DNA of 64,000 nt from NCBI RefSeq assembly GCF_003390325.1, contig NZ_QUOK01000002.1, positions 310,001-374,000 on the forward strand. The letters run 5' to 3'. This DNA comes from Rhodohalobacter sp. SW132 (GTDB lineage Bacteria; Bacteroidota; Rhodothermia; Balneolales; Balneolaceae). The position numbers were made by a program, and so were the translations under genes. Numbering within the stretch: the first letter of the stretch is position 1; each line of letters starts with the position of its first letter. Below are positions 36,334 through 45,133 of this stretch, piece after piece. The notes beneath the pieces were generated by a model. That model saw only the letters and a program-made list of their open reading frames with translations. It was not told the DNA's origin and made no database searches.

Positions 36334-36405
36334 CTCCCCGGGTAGGATTCGAACCTACGACCGATCGGTTAACAGCCGATTGCTCTGCCACTGAGCTACC
36401 GAGGA
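36334..36405 (-). tRNA. tRNA-Asn (anticodon GTT)
   Basis: A complete cloverleaf on the minus strand. Acceptor TCCTCGG pairs with CCGGGGA, the D arm is GCTC-AGTGGCA-GAGC and the anticodon stem-loop is ATCGG-CTGTTAA-CCGAT with anticodon GTT. The T arm is GTAGG-TTCGAAT-CCTAC and the discriminator base is G. CCA is not encoded. A terminator follows. Confidence 0.96.
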
Positions 36406-36440
36406 ATGTGTGTGATGCAAAAAAATCAATAAATCAAAAA

Positions 36441-36512
36441 CGGATTCGAACCTACGCCCCGACAGCGGTCGGGGTAACAGTCCCGATTGCTCTGCCACTG
36501 AGCTACCGAGGA
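36441..36512 (-). pseudogene. Degenerate tRNA-Asn-like copy 1
   Basis: The 5' half (acceptor TCCTCGG, full D arm) and T-loop (GTAGGTTCGAATCC) are identical to tRNA-Asn. The 3' T-stem strand and acceptor strand are replaced by an AT-rich run, so no cloverleaf can close. The anticodon arm has become TCGGG-ACTGTTAC-CCCGA and the variable region has gained a 7-bp hairpin CCCCGAC-CGCT-GTCGGGG. Confidence 0.8.
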
Positions 36513-36549
36513 ATGTGTGTGTGTTGCAATAAAATCAATAAATCAAAAA

Positions 36550-36621
36550 CGAATTCGAACCAACGCCCCGACAGCGGTCGGGGTAACAGTCCCGATTGCT
36601 CTGCCACTGAGCTACCGAGGA
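36550..36621 (-). pseudogene. Degenerate tRNA-Asn-like copy 2
   Basis: Nearly identical to copy 1, with the same altered anticodon region, the same extra hairpin and the same missing 3' acceptor. The 5' end lies 109 bp from that of copy 1. One T-arm base differs (gttggttcgaattcg). Confidence 0.8.
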
Positions 36622-36657
36622 ATGTGTGTATTGCAAAAAAAATCAATAAATCAAAAC

Positions 36658-36735
36658 GGATTCGAACCTACGCCCCGACAGCGGTCGGGGTAACAACTCC
36701 CGAAAGCATTCGGAACTTTGCCACTGAGAAAGATA
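36658..36735 (-). pseudogene. Degenerate tRNA-Asn-like copy 3, most decayed
   Basis: Retains the T-loop and the CCCCGAC/GTCGGGG hairpin. The D arm is broken: instead of attgctctgcca it has an insertion, and the acceptor 5' strand is lost after ccactgag. Confidence 0.65.
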
Positions 36736-36874
36736 ATCTAATTATTGAATCAGAATTTCAACCTTAGGCGTTCAAAAACAATAAATGTTTCGTTCGAACG
36801 GGTGCAAATATAAGGTGTTAAAACGTCGTAAGTCAAGTAACATTTCAAAAAAAAGAATCTTTTTTTTGATGAAA
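36736..36874. other. Short gene-free region, likely promoter of the tRNA array
   Basis: AT-rich sequence upstream of the tRNA-like units and downstream of the histone-like gene. No clear promoter box can be named. Confidence 0.3.
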
Positions 36875-36904
36875 TAAAAAAGCTGCTCTAATGAGCAGCT
36901 TTAA
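36875..36904 (-). terminator. Terminator after the H1-like gene
   Basis: Stem aaagctgctc-taat-gagcagcttt followed on the minus strand by a U-run, 25 bp after the stop. Confidence 0.88.
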
Positions 36905-36928
36905 GTCTAATATTCGCAGCAAGTTCGT

Positions 36929-37111
36929 TTAAACCTTACCACTGTTCTTCATTTCCTGAATTTCAAGCCTGATCTCCTGAGATACTTTCTTAATCTCCTG
37001 AAGCGTCTTGCGGGCACGGGTACCTGCAGCCTTATTGCCTTTTTCATAAAACTTTTCCATGTCAGGCTCCAACTCGGAAATTAAGGATCGTACCTGTTCA
37101 ATTCTGCTCAT
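36929..37111 (-). CDS. Histone H1-like (Hc1-type) DNA-binding protein
   Basis: 60 residues. 'SELEPDMEKFYEKGNKAAGT' and 'RARKTLQEIKKVSQEIRLEI' are the conserved core of the histone H1-like family of Bacteroidota and Chlamydiae. It is predicted to be a long helical hairpin that binds DNA non-specifically. Unlike chlamydial Hc1 it has no Lys/Ala-rich tail. It is monocistronic with its own terminator and is probably abundant in the nucleoid. Confidence 0.88.
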   Translation of the reverse strand: MSRIEQVRSLISELEPDMEKFYEKGNKAAGTRARKTLQEIKKVSQEIRLEIQEMKNSGKV

Positions 37112-37231
37112 AAAACTCCTTGGTTAGTTAATGTTTACAATTTATTCCAATTAAGAAACTGACCAAAACTATGTAACCGAAAGATAAGGATCAAATTAAA
37201 AACCGCATTTCTTTTCAATTAAAGCGGTTTT

Positions 37232-37882
37232 TTACAAATCAAGAATTGTACAATTTTTTATATCTGGGTAATTCTGAAAATCTGTGGCTGTTGTCAATTT
37301 TCCATTTAATAAATTATTGTGAAATTCATCAGGTACTCTCTGCTGTATAAATTCACCGGCATTCTCGATCTCACTCAGTTTTGACGGAAGTTCTTTTTTT
37401 ATGATGTCATCGTCTTCACTTTTCGTAAACAGGTAAAGGTTTTCTGTTTCAAATTTTTCCATCAACAATCCGGCAAGTACCGGTAGTTTTGCATGCACCG
37501 GTTTGTCTTCTTGCAATGAATAAATCAGCGTCGAAAGTAACAGTACCGGCTGTGTTGGGAGTTGTCTGAACTTGTCTAAATCAACATCTATTCCGGAATT
37601 GTCGATAGTGATCATCTCACGCTGGTATCCGTTCAGTCCGATGGCGGATACTCCCTGATCGGCCAGCAGTGCAATCAGCCGGTGATTCAAATCTTTTATG
37701 GCACGGATTCTGGCGTCTGCACGCATCACACCCGTTTGAATGATCCGGTCTGTGTAGGCACTATCGGAATGAAGAATCAGCCCTCGTTCACTATGACTCG
37801 CTACGGCTTTCGCAAAAGACGTTAGAAAAAGTCCGTTATCAAGATGGTCATGATCTAAAACTGCGATATATTCAATGTTCAT
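37232..37882 (-). CDS. Amino-acid-kinase-fold protein, diverged acetylglutamate-kinase-like
   Basis: 216 residues from Met 37882 ('MNIEYIAVLDHDHLDNGLFL'); the longer frame from 37909 would overlap the upstream gene more. 'DRIIQTGVMRADARIRAIKD' followed by 'NHRLIALLADQGVSAIGLNG' resembles the substrate region of N-acetylglutamate kinase. The C-terminal 'LPVLAGLLMEKFETENLYLF' also fits that fold. The N-terminal Gly-rich phosphate loop (usually GGG near residue 10) is absent, so catalysis is doubtful. It overlaps the cytidine deaminase gene by 11 bp and is translated with it. The assignment rests on pattern and is tentative. Confidence 0.45.
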   Translation of the reverse strand: MNIEYIAVLDHDHLDNGLFLTSFAKAVASHSERGLILHSDSAYTDRIIQTGVMRADARIRAIKDLNHRLIALLADQGVSAIGLNGYQREMITIDNSGIDVDLDKFRQLPTQPVLLLSTLIYSLQEDKPVHAKLPVLAGLLMEKFETENLYLFTKSEDDDIIKKELPSKLSEIENAGEFIQQRVPDEFHNNLLNGKLTTATDFQNYPDIKNCTILDL

Positions 37883-38582
37883 TTTTGAGCTGACTGGATG
37901 AAAATGCAAAGGGGAGAAGATGTTCAGTTTTGTGTGTGGAGACGGTTAAATCGCCGTGGTGCAGTTCTACGGTTTTACCCGGCATCCACTCCATCAAAAC
38001 CTGGCGGCAAGCGCCGCACGGACTGCTGAAGTCGCCTTTCGGGGCATACACTTCAAGTTTATTGAATGATTGAATTCCGGCAGAAACTGCCCTGAAAATA
38101 GCCAGTCGCTCGGCGCATAATCCGAGACTCCAGGAGCTTACTTCAACGTTCACTCCGGTGACCACACCGTCATCGGTGTAAAGGAATGCAGCAACAGGAA
38201 AATCAGAATGTGGAGTTACCGCTTTGGGAATTAGCGCCTCAGACAATTGCAGGCTTTTTTGTTGACCGTTTTCCAATATCGGATGGAAAAGATCGAGTGT
38301 TTCAGGAACAGCTTTTCGTTCTTGCAGATTGTATTCACTAATCCAGTAGGGATGAAGTTCATTGGTATCGGTTTCGGCATAAAATGATACCGGCTGATCC
38401 CCGTTCGCCAGACAGCTGCAGATCGCCCCGTGAAGCGGTGTGATCGTAAGGGGAAACGAGATATTCTCAACCCGAACCCCGGGATACCACAGGCCTGATT
38501 TTCCCTCAACTACGCACCAGTCACCGGAATGGTCAGAATAGGGTGAATAGGAGTAGGTTTCAAGTTGGTTAATCTTCTTCAT
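37872..38582 (-). CDS. cdd: Two-domain cytidine deaminase with inactive N-terminal domain
   Basis: 236 residues. The C-terminal half (about 120-236) has the zinc site 'LCAERLAIFRA' (Cys 156, catalytic Glu 158) and 'SPCGACRQV' (Cys 188 region), so it can deaminate cytidine to uridine. The first 65 residues look like a second, diverged copy of the same fold: 'YSPYSDHSGDWCVVEGKSGL' and 'GVRVENISFPLTITPLHGAI' align with 'TPHSDFPVAAFLYTDDGVVT' and 'GVNVEVSSWSLGLCAERLAI'. In it, Cys-Ala-Glu is replaced by Thr-Pro-Leu. Two-domain cytidine deaminases exist in Enterobacteria, but there the N-terminal domain is the active one. The gene overlaps the GH3 fusion gene by 14 bp. Confidence 0.82.
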   Translation of the reverse strand: MKKINQLETYSYSPYSDHSGDWCVVEGKSGLWYPGVRVENISFPLTITPLHGAICSCLANGDQPVSFYAETDTNELHPYWISEYNLQERKAVPETLDLFHPILENGQQKSLQLSEALIPKAVTPHSDFPVAAFLYTDDGVVTGVNVEVSSWSLGLCAERLAIFRAVSAGIQSFNKLEVYAPKGDFSSPCGACRQVLMEWMPGKTVELHHGDLTVSTHKTEHLLPFAFSSSQLKNEH

Positions 38583-41508
38583 TGATCAAACTTTTCATAA
38601 TTGCATCGGCAACATCAGCTCTCAGGCGTCCAATTCCTCCGCCAAGATCTCTGTTGGGATAGGTCCGGTTTGTTAATATAATGATTGCCATGTTTTCATC
38701 AGGATCAATCCAGAGGCTTGTACCGGTAAACCCGGTGTGCCCAAACGTATTGGCGCCTGTCAGCGATCCCGCAGAACTGAATCCATCACTTTTCATGTCG
38801 TAACCATACGCCCGCTGGTTCAGCGGTGACTGGTTGCTAGTAAATGTTTCGATGATTTCCCCCGATAAATATCTTCTGCCCGCATATTCACCGCCGTTCA
38901 GTATCATTTGGGAAAAGATGGCGATGTCCCGGAGATTGGAAAAAAGCCCGGCGTGACCCGCGACACCATCCATAAAATAGGCGCGTTCATCGTGTACCAC
39001 ACCATGGACGGTCCCTCTGTTATAGACGTCGTCAATTTCCGTTGGAGGTATTCTCCGGGTCATCCAGCGGCCTGAAGAAGCGGGATTATACCGGGTTGAA
39101 AACATATTCATCGACCGGAAAAATTGATTGCGAACAAACCGGTCGATGCGATCTCCTGTGATCTGTTCCACGATTTCTGCAAGCAGAATAAAGCCGAGAT
39201 CACTGTACGTATACTGTTCACCGGGAGCGGCTTCGAGCGGTTCATTCCGGATTGCATCCAGAATTTCGCCGCGGGTTTTAAGTCTGTCAACATATGTTCT
39301 GAATGCAGGTAAACCGGATGTGTGCAGTAACATCTGCTCGATAGTGATATCTCGTTTATCATCACGGTCAAACTCGCTAATATAATCTGCAACCCTGTCA
39401 TCCAGTGATAGTCTGCCGTCATCAACCAATTTCATTATCGCTGTAGTTGTGGACATCACCTTGGTTAATGAAGCAAGATCGTACACGTCAGAATCCCGAA
39501 CAGGCTGCGTTTTGGAATAGTCATGATAACCGTAACCTTCACTCCAGACCAGGGCGCCATCTTTCATCACACCAACAGCTCCTCCGGGAAATACAGAATC
39601 GTCAATGGCTTGCTGCATAATCAAATCCACTTCAATGAGTTTTTCGGTCCGCAGTGCAACCGATTCCGGAATATCGAACCGCAATGATGTGTGATTAAAC
39701 TCAAGCCCATCACCAATCTGGTACATGCCGGGAATTTCTGCCGTCAGTTTTCCGCCAATATTTGCAGCTCCAAAGAGTCCGGGAACAGACTGACGAACCT
39801 GGTTTGCATCTGTTGACCAAGCCAGTACGTGCGAATCAACATCCCGCAGATCCCGAACGATATACGGATTACCAAAAGCCATCAGCATGGAAGGGGTATT
39901 CACTTTTGTTAACTCCACCGTGATGTCCCGTAATTCATCCGGCAGCTGAATGGGCTGATGGGATCGAACCATAATAAACGAACCGATGACCACAAGGTCG
40001 GCATTTCGTGCGGCTTCAAGAATCGATTCTTTCTCCTCGTCAGTCGTTCTTCGATCAATATTTCTATAGGTGACACGCTCGTGATACTGCCGGAATTCAC
40101 GGGCCAGATTACTGCCGGTTGAGCCGGACCTGTCATCAGCAACGGTTACAACCAAAACATTCGGAAACTTGGCTTCTGTAATTGGCAGAATATTTCGATC
40201 ATTTCGAAGCACGGTGAGCGACTGCCTTGCAATCGAGTTGGCAATTGCCTGGTAGTTCAGTGTATTGATTTCGAGGCCAAGCCGATTGATATCCACATCC
40301 GGCTGTTCAAAAACACCCCGCTCTTTTTTCAAAGTCAGCAGTTTCTGAACTGAACGATCGATTCTCTCTTCAGAAATTCGCCCCATACGCACAGCCTGTT
40401 CCACATCGGCGATTGCTGTAAGTTCATCCGGACTAATGAGCATAAGGTCGGCACCGGCAAGCAGGGAGAGCACAACAGCTTCGCCAGGGGAGTAGTGATC
40501 GGTAATTCCCTGCATTTCCAGTCCATCGGTAACTACAAGGCCGTTAAAACCGAGGGAATCGATCAGTATTCTGTTTAAAACGGTTTCATCAAGTGTGGAT
40601 GGCCGGCCGATATTTTCACTGATACCGGGATATGCGATATGAGCGCTCATCACACTTTGCAGGCCATGTTCGATATTTACGCGAAATGGTACGAGTTCCA
40701 GCCCGTTGATTCGGTCGTAATCGTGCGAAATCGTGGGAAGGGCGAGGTGCGAATCGATATTGGTATCGCCATGACCCGGAAAATGTTTGGCCGTTGCCAG
40801 AATGCCTTCACTTTCAAGTCCCCTGATAAAATGGTTGCCAAATATTGAGACAGTTTCCGGCTCTCCGGCAAATGAGCGCACATTAATCACCGGGTTATCA
40901 GGATTGTTATTCACATCCAGAACGGGGGCAAATACCTGGTGAACACCGAGCGCTTTTGCTTCTTTCGCAGTGATTTTTCCTTTCAGATAAGCATTTTGAG
41001 GATCTCCGGTGGCTGCAATCCCCATTGCCGGTGTAAATCGCGTGGTACCCCTGACTCGCATCGCAGCTCCGAATTCCATATCCTGTGTGATCCACAGCGG
41101 TATTTCGGCCAGTTGCTGGAGTTGGTTGGTCATTACAGCCTGGCCGTATACGTCACCCTGCATGAAAATTATTCCGCCGATTTTCTGATCGCGTACCAGC
41201 CTTTTCAGCCGAAGATATCGCGCTTCATTTTCATAGGTAAACGAACCGTAAGCCGGAACCACAAATAGCTGGGCTATTTTTTCACGCAAACTCATGGATG
41301 CAAGCAGAGAATCCACATTAAGATCTGTGTCGTATTCAATTTTCTCTGGAGCTTCAAGCGGCGATTCCGAGGGTTCAAGAAGCACGGGAGTTTCTTCTTT
41401 TTCCCGAACTTCTGTTATCGGTTCTGATGTTCTGCATGAAGAGAACACAAGCGATAGAATGAGTATGGCGGGTACAACTATTTTAATGTGGGTGATCTGG
41501 TTGATCAT
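38569..41508 (-). CDS. Lipoprotein: GH3 glycosidase fused to class C beta-lactamase-like serine hydrolase
   Basis: 979 residues. The lipoprotein signal has 'VFSSCRTSEP' (Cys 25). The first 560 residues are a family 3 glycosidase of NagZ type, with 'ATAKHFPGHGDTNIDSHLAL' (catalytic His/Asp loop) and 'FNGLVVTDGLEMQGI' (nucleophile Asp). The last 360 residues are a serine hydrolase with 'ASLTKVM' (SxxK), 'YTYSDLGF' (YxD/N) and 'HTGFTGTS' (KTG-like). The pair of activities fits peptidoglycan recycling or remodelling in the periplasm, cutting N-acetylglucosamine bonds and acting on the peptide. Such fusions are known in Bacteroidota. Confidence 0.92.
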   Translation of the reverse strand: MINQITHIKIVVPAILILSLVFSSCRTSEPITEVREKEETPVLLEPSESPLEAPEKIEYDTDLNVDSLLASMSLREKIAQLFVVPAYGSFTYENEARYLRLKRLVRDQKIGGIIFMQGDVYGQAVMTNQLQQLAEIPLWITQDMEFGAAMRVRGTTRFTPAMGIAATGDPQNAYLKGKITAKEAKALGVHQVFAPVLDVNNNPDNPVINVRSFAGEPETVSIFGNHFIRGLESEGILATAKHFPGHGDTNIDSHLALPTISHDYDRINGLELVPFRVNIEHGLQSVMSAHIAYPGISENIGRPSTLDETVLNRILIDSLGFNGLVVTDGLEMQGITDHYSPGEAVVLSLLAGADLMLISPDELTAIADVEQAVRMGRISEERIDRSVQKLLTLKKERGVFEQPDVDINRLGLEINTLNYQAIANSIARQSLTVLRNDRNILPITEAKFPNVLVVTVADDRSGSTGSNLAREFRQYHERVTYRNIDRRTTDEEKESILEAARNADLVVIGSFIMVRSHQPIQLPDELRDITVELTKVNTPSMLMAFGNPYIVRDLRDVDSHVLAWSTDANQVRQSVPGLFGAANIGGKLTAEIPGMYQIGDGLEFNHTSLRFDIPESVALRTEKLIEVDLIMQQAIDDSVFPGGAVGVMKDGALVWSEGYGYHDYSKTQPVRDSDVYDLASLTKVMSTTTAIMKLVDDGRLSLDDRVADYISEFDRDDKRDITIEQMLLHTSGLPAFRTYVDRLKTRGEILDAIRNEPLEAAPGEQYTYSDLGFILLAEIVEQITGDRIDRFVRNQFFRSMNMFSTRYNPASSGRWMTRRIPPTEIDDVYNRGTVHGVVHDERAYFMDGVAGHAGLFSNLRDIAIFSQMILNGGEYAGRRYLSGEIIETFTSNQSPLNQRAYGYDMKSDGFSSAGSLTGANTFGHTGFTGTSLWIDPDENMAIIILTNRTYPNRDLGGGIGRLRADVADAIMKSLINEED

Positions 41509-41554
41509 GGATAAAATGGGTAATGATTTCAGATGATTGTTCTTACAAGCGATA

Positions 41555-44005
41555 TTACCGACGGTTACCCGGTTGTAACGTCATCGTTCGGTAATTGATT
41601 TCGTTGAAAAATGTGCTGTCTGTATAAATACTTCTGTAACGACCATCAAGCCATAGATCGGTCTGATCTCCGTAATTTGCTGACAATGCATGGCCTGACT
41701 GCCCGGTTGGCAGAACGGATAATGAACGAGAGGGTGAATTAAAATCAATAATTCTGCGGATGGATGGACCGAGAATCACGGAAAAGGGATCGTTCCAGCT
41801 GTATTCTGCTTTATTGATCGTCATTCCGTGTCCGGCAGCCGGGTGCGGGCCGCTGCTTAACAGATTGTTTACGATTAATCTTAGAGCTGCAGGTGTATCA
41901 GGATGTTCGGAGATTTCACCGAGCAGGGGTGGTTTTAAATTCAATGTATGAACCGATTCCCAACGCCATTCAAATGATTCCGGGCCTAATTCCCGGGAAA
42001 GCTGATCTATCGTCTGCTGCATTGCTGAACGAACGGTTTCATTTCTGAAAGCGATATTCGCTTCCTCCACAACATTAAAAAAGGAGCTGCCATCAGACAA
42101 AATATGTGTCACCATCTGAACAGGTATATACTCAAGCCTCACAAGCCCTTCATACAGTTCTTCCGGAATATCTCTCTTCAGGATAAGTTCGGAAAGGTAA
42201 AGAAAAAAGAGGTCGAAAATAGTGGCGGCAGTTGAGTTTACACTGTAGTTATAATCCCAATTTTCGAAATAAGTAAGCACATCACTGAACTCATTATTCA
42301 TTTGAGCTGACCGGAGCAACGGAATGATGATTTCCAGAATGATTTCAGCGTGCTCAGAGTAAATATCATTCTGAATTTGCTGCATCGTTTCGGCATTTGC
42401 GGATTCATTTTCATTCAGCAGGTATTCAATCCGGCTAATTCTGGATGGATTTGCCCAAAACCGCCCAATGTAATATGGGTATGTTTCTGCCGCTACTTTG
42501 TTATTCGCGTGGGCAACAAAGCCCCTGTCCGGATTGATTTCGCGGGGAAGTTCATCGAATGGAATCCATTCTTCCCAGCGATGTTCCGAATTCCATCCAT
42601 CCCGGAACATATACGCCTCATCGCTGCGAATCGGCAAATTGCCAGCACCAATAAGGGCAATGTTATCTTCCCGGTCGGCGTAAATAAAGTTCATAGCAGG
42701 TGAACCGAATTCACTCAATGCATTCAAGAATTCATCTAAATCTGACGCTCGATTCATCTCGTAGAAAGCACCCAGCTCATGGCTGATCTCGTGCCCGGCC
42801 CATCGCATTGCAACCGGCTGCGTTCCGATGATTTCGCTGTCAGGATGAACTGAATTGATAAGTGGTCCGTGAATTGTGTGTGGAATCCGAAGCAGATAAT
42901 CATCAGAGCCATTTATTTCAATAATTTCCTGCTGCCAGGTGAATGTGTTGTAGACAGCCTCACCGTTTAAACTATCAGCCAGGTATTCTGACGGATTTTG
43001 GGGATTACTTTGCATCAGAAAGAAATCTGTATCGTCAGCCATCATATTTGTGATACTCCAGGCAAGATCTTGATTCTGACCCAATACCACAAAAGGAGCC
43101 CCGGGGATGGTTGCCCCCGTAATCGAAAGTCCGGGGGAGTTCTGGCTGACTTCATACCAAAATCCGGGCATACTCAGCCCCATATGCGGATCGCCGGCAA
43201 GTATCGGCAAACCGGAATAGGAACGATCACCATTTACGGCCCATGCATTGCTTCCGACAGCAGAACCCTCTTTTTGCAGCTGACGCCTCACACGGATTTC
43301 ACGATCTATAAAAGGTTTAAATATATCTTGTAATGAGTTGTCTGGGTTGTGATTATGAGATAAAACAGGAGCATCAGCGTCAGGAAATAGTTGTTGTAAT
43401 CTATTGCCGCCAATTGATTCTGCAATTAATGCAAGGCTGATTTCACTCTTCCAGTGCATGTTCTGATCCCATGCCATTAAGCGGGAAACAGCGATGGAGT
43501 GAGCAGGTGTCCACCGGGGCGGGTCAAGTCCGAGGAGGGTTAGTTCAACCGGTTTTTTTCGGGGATATTTTTCCGTGTAGGCATTGATACCGTCAGCATA
43601 CCGCTGCAAAACGGATAGGATCTCGTCGGGTGTTTCTTGCTCTATTTTCTGTGCTGTCCGCCAGATTCCTAAGGTTCGCTGATGAATATCAATCTCCAGA
43701 AATTCTTCACCGAGAAACTCAGCAAATCGTCCCTCGGCCATCAGTTGAGACAAGGTGAGCTGCCATAGCCGATCCTGGGCATGAAGATAGCCCATCGTAA
43801 AATAGAGGTCGTCATCCGTTTCGGCGTAAATATATGGAACTCCGTACGGGTCCCAGTGCACGTCTGCCGGCTGGGTTATTCCATCTATGTTTATGGTACC
43901 CGTGTGATCGGGAAGCTGATTATAAAATGTATGGTATACTGCAATCGAAGCAATTCCTACAAACAGAATGATAAAAAACAGAGATAACTTAAAAAATAAC
44001 CTCAT
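41555..44005 (-). CDS. Penicillin acylase family protein (peptidase S45)
   Basis: 816 residues. An N-terminal helix (about residues 5-25) acts as signal or anchor. The alpha chain carries 'DVHWDPYGVPYIYAETDDDL' and 'YLHAQDRLWQLTLSQ'. The autocatalytic site 'EGSAVGSNAWAVNGDRSYSG' places the nucleophile Ser at the new N-terminus of the beta chain, followed by 'ILAGDPHMGLSMPGFWYEVS'. These Ntn-hydrolases split amide bonds of acyl-homoserine lactones, penicillins or other N-acyl compounds in the periplasm. It is leftward and its 5' end faces the hydroxyacyl-CoA dehydrogenase gene. The physiological substrate is unknown. Confidence 0.92.
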   Translation of the reverse strand: MRLFFKLSLFFIILFVGIASIAVYHTFYNQLPDHTGTINIDGITQPADVHWDPYGVPYIYAETDDDLYFTMGYLHAQDRLWQLTLSQLMAEGRFAEFLGEEFLEIDIHQRTLGIWRTAQKIEQETPDEILSVLQRYADGINAYTEKYPRKKPVELTLLGLDPPRWTPAHSIAVSRLMAWDQNMHWKSEISLALIAESIGGNRLQQLFPDADAPVLSHNHNPDNSLQDIFKPFIDREIRVRRQLQKEGSAVGSNAWAVNGDRSYSGLPILAGDPHMGLSMPGFWYEVSQNSPGLSITGATIPGAPFVVLGQNQDLAWSITNMMADDTDFFLMQSNPQNPSEYLADSLNGEAVYNTFTWQQEIIEINGSDDYLLRIPHTIHGPLINSVHPDSEIIGTQPVAMRWAGHEISHELGAFYEMNRASDLDEFLNALSEFGSPAMNFIYADREDNIALIGAGNLPIRSDEAYMFRDGWNSEHRWEEWIPFDELPREINPDRGFVAHANNKVAAETYPYYIGRFWANPSRISRIEYLLNENESANAETMQQIQNDIYSEHAEIILEIIIPLLRSAQMNNEFSDVLTYFENWDYNYSVNSTAATIFDLFFLYLSELILKRDIPEELYEGLVRLEYIPVQMVTHILSDGSSFFNVVEEANIAFRNETVRSAMQQTIDQLSRELGPESFEWRWESVHTLNLKPPLLGEISEHPDTPAALRLIVNNLLSSGPHPAAGHGMTINKAEYSWNDPFSVILGPSIRRIIDFNSPSRSLSVLPTGQSGHALSANYGDQTDLWLDGRYRSIYTDSTFFNEINYRTMTLQPGNRR

Positions 44006-44113
44006 CAGCCGGGTGTATGTAAAGCAGTAATTTAGATTTGTAAATCCTCGCTAAAATACATACTCTCACTGCCGAATGAAACGTATTGAACACAGAATTT
44101 AGATATTTGAACA

Positions 44114-44968
44114 ATGAGTAAAATTGAAAGAGTTGCGGTAGTTGGAGGCGGTACGATGGGAAATGGAATCGCCCAAATATTTGCCATGAATGGATTTTCT
44201 GTTACGCTGATTGAAACGCGGCAAGAACTCGCTGAGAAAGCACTAAGTACAATTGAAAAAAACCTCGGCCGGATGGTCAGTAAAGAGAAGATCAGCGAGG
44301 AAGAAAAGGAAGCCACACTGGAGAGAATTGAATCCTCAACAGATACAGCATCGGCGGTAAAAGATGTGGATTTGGTGATTGAAGCCGTTCCTGAGCTGTA
44401 TGACATCAAAAAGAAAGTTTTCCAGACGATTGATGAAAATGCACCTGAACACGCGATTTTTGCCAGTAATACATCATCTATTTCCATAACCAAACTGGCT
44501 GAATGTACCGGCAGGCCGGAGCAGTTTATCGGGATGCACTTTTTTAATCCTGTTCCGGTGATGAAACTGGTTGAAGTGATAAACGGACTGAAAACGGACC
44601 CAGAAATCACCGATCAAATTATCAGTCTGTCCGATCAGCTGGGTAAAGTTGCGGTACCGGCTAATGACTCACCAGGCTTTGTCTCAAACCGCGTGCTTAT
44701 GCCGATGATCAACGAGGCGATTTTTTGTGTGTATGAAGGCGTTGCCGAGCCGGAAGATATCGACAGCATCATGAAGCTTGGGATGGCTCACCCGATGGGC
44801 CCCCTTCGCCTGGCAGATTTTATCGGCCTGGATGTATGCCTCGATATCCTGGAAGTTCTCTACGAAGGATTCAAAGACCCGAAATACCGTCCATGTCCGC
44901 TTCTCGTGAAAATGGTAGATGCTGGTAAACTCGGTAATAAAACAGGCGAGGGATTTTTTACCTATTAA
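44114..44968 (+). CDS. hbd: 3-hydroxybutyryl-CoA dehydrogenase
   Basis: 284 residues, the usual length of the single-module family. NAD fold 'VAVVGGGTMGNGIAQIF', signature 'FIGMHFFNPVPVMKLVEVIN', and C-terminal 'DSPGFVSNRVLMPMINEAI' with 'GMAHPMGPLRLADFIGLDV' are all present. It oxidises 3-hydroxyacyl-CoA in fatty-acid or branched-chain oxidation. It is a shorter paralogue of the PaaH protein at 12.7 kb. It diverges from the acylase gene 108 bp upstream. Confidence 0.93.
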   Translation: MSKIERVAVVGGGTMGNGIAQIFAMNGFSVTLIETRQELAEKALSTIEKNLGRMVSKEKISEEEKEATLERIESSTDTASAVKDVDLVIEAVPELYDIKKKVFQTIDENAPEHAIFASNTSSISITKLAECTGRPEQFIGMHFFNPVPVMKLVEVINGLKTDPEITDQIISLSDQLGKVAVPANDSPGFVSNRVLMPMINEAIFCVYEGVAEPEDIDSIMKLGMAHPMGPLRLADFIGLDVCLDILEVLYEGFKDPKYRPCPLLVKMVDAGKLGNKTGEGFFTY

Positions 44969-45133
44969 AAATCTATATCAGTTTGTCGATTGTAAATATT
45001 TTAGGCGAATCGATAGTTTTTATTACGAAGTGAAAAAGTATCCGAAACACATTTTACTCATTTTATCCGCACTTTCAATGAGCGGCCTGTGCATTGAAAC
45101 TCTTACGATCAATAAAAAAATTGAAATAACTCT

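Noticed and set aside
36312-36767. A 151-codon plus-strand frame across the tRNA-Asn array
   Set aside because: It reads 'RVGFEPTTDRLTADCSATEL', a well-known spurious translation of tRNA genes on the opposite strand. The repeats in it come from the tRNA copies.
44032-44610. A 192-codon minus-strand frame opposite the hydroxyacyl-CoA dehydrogenase gene
   Set aside because: Ser/Thr-rich composition and complete overlap with a confidently identified gene mark it as an antisense shadow.
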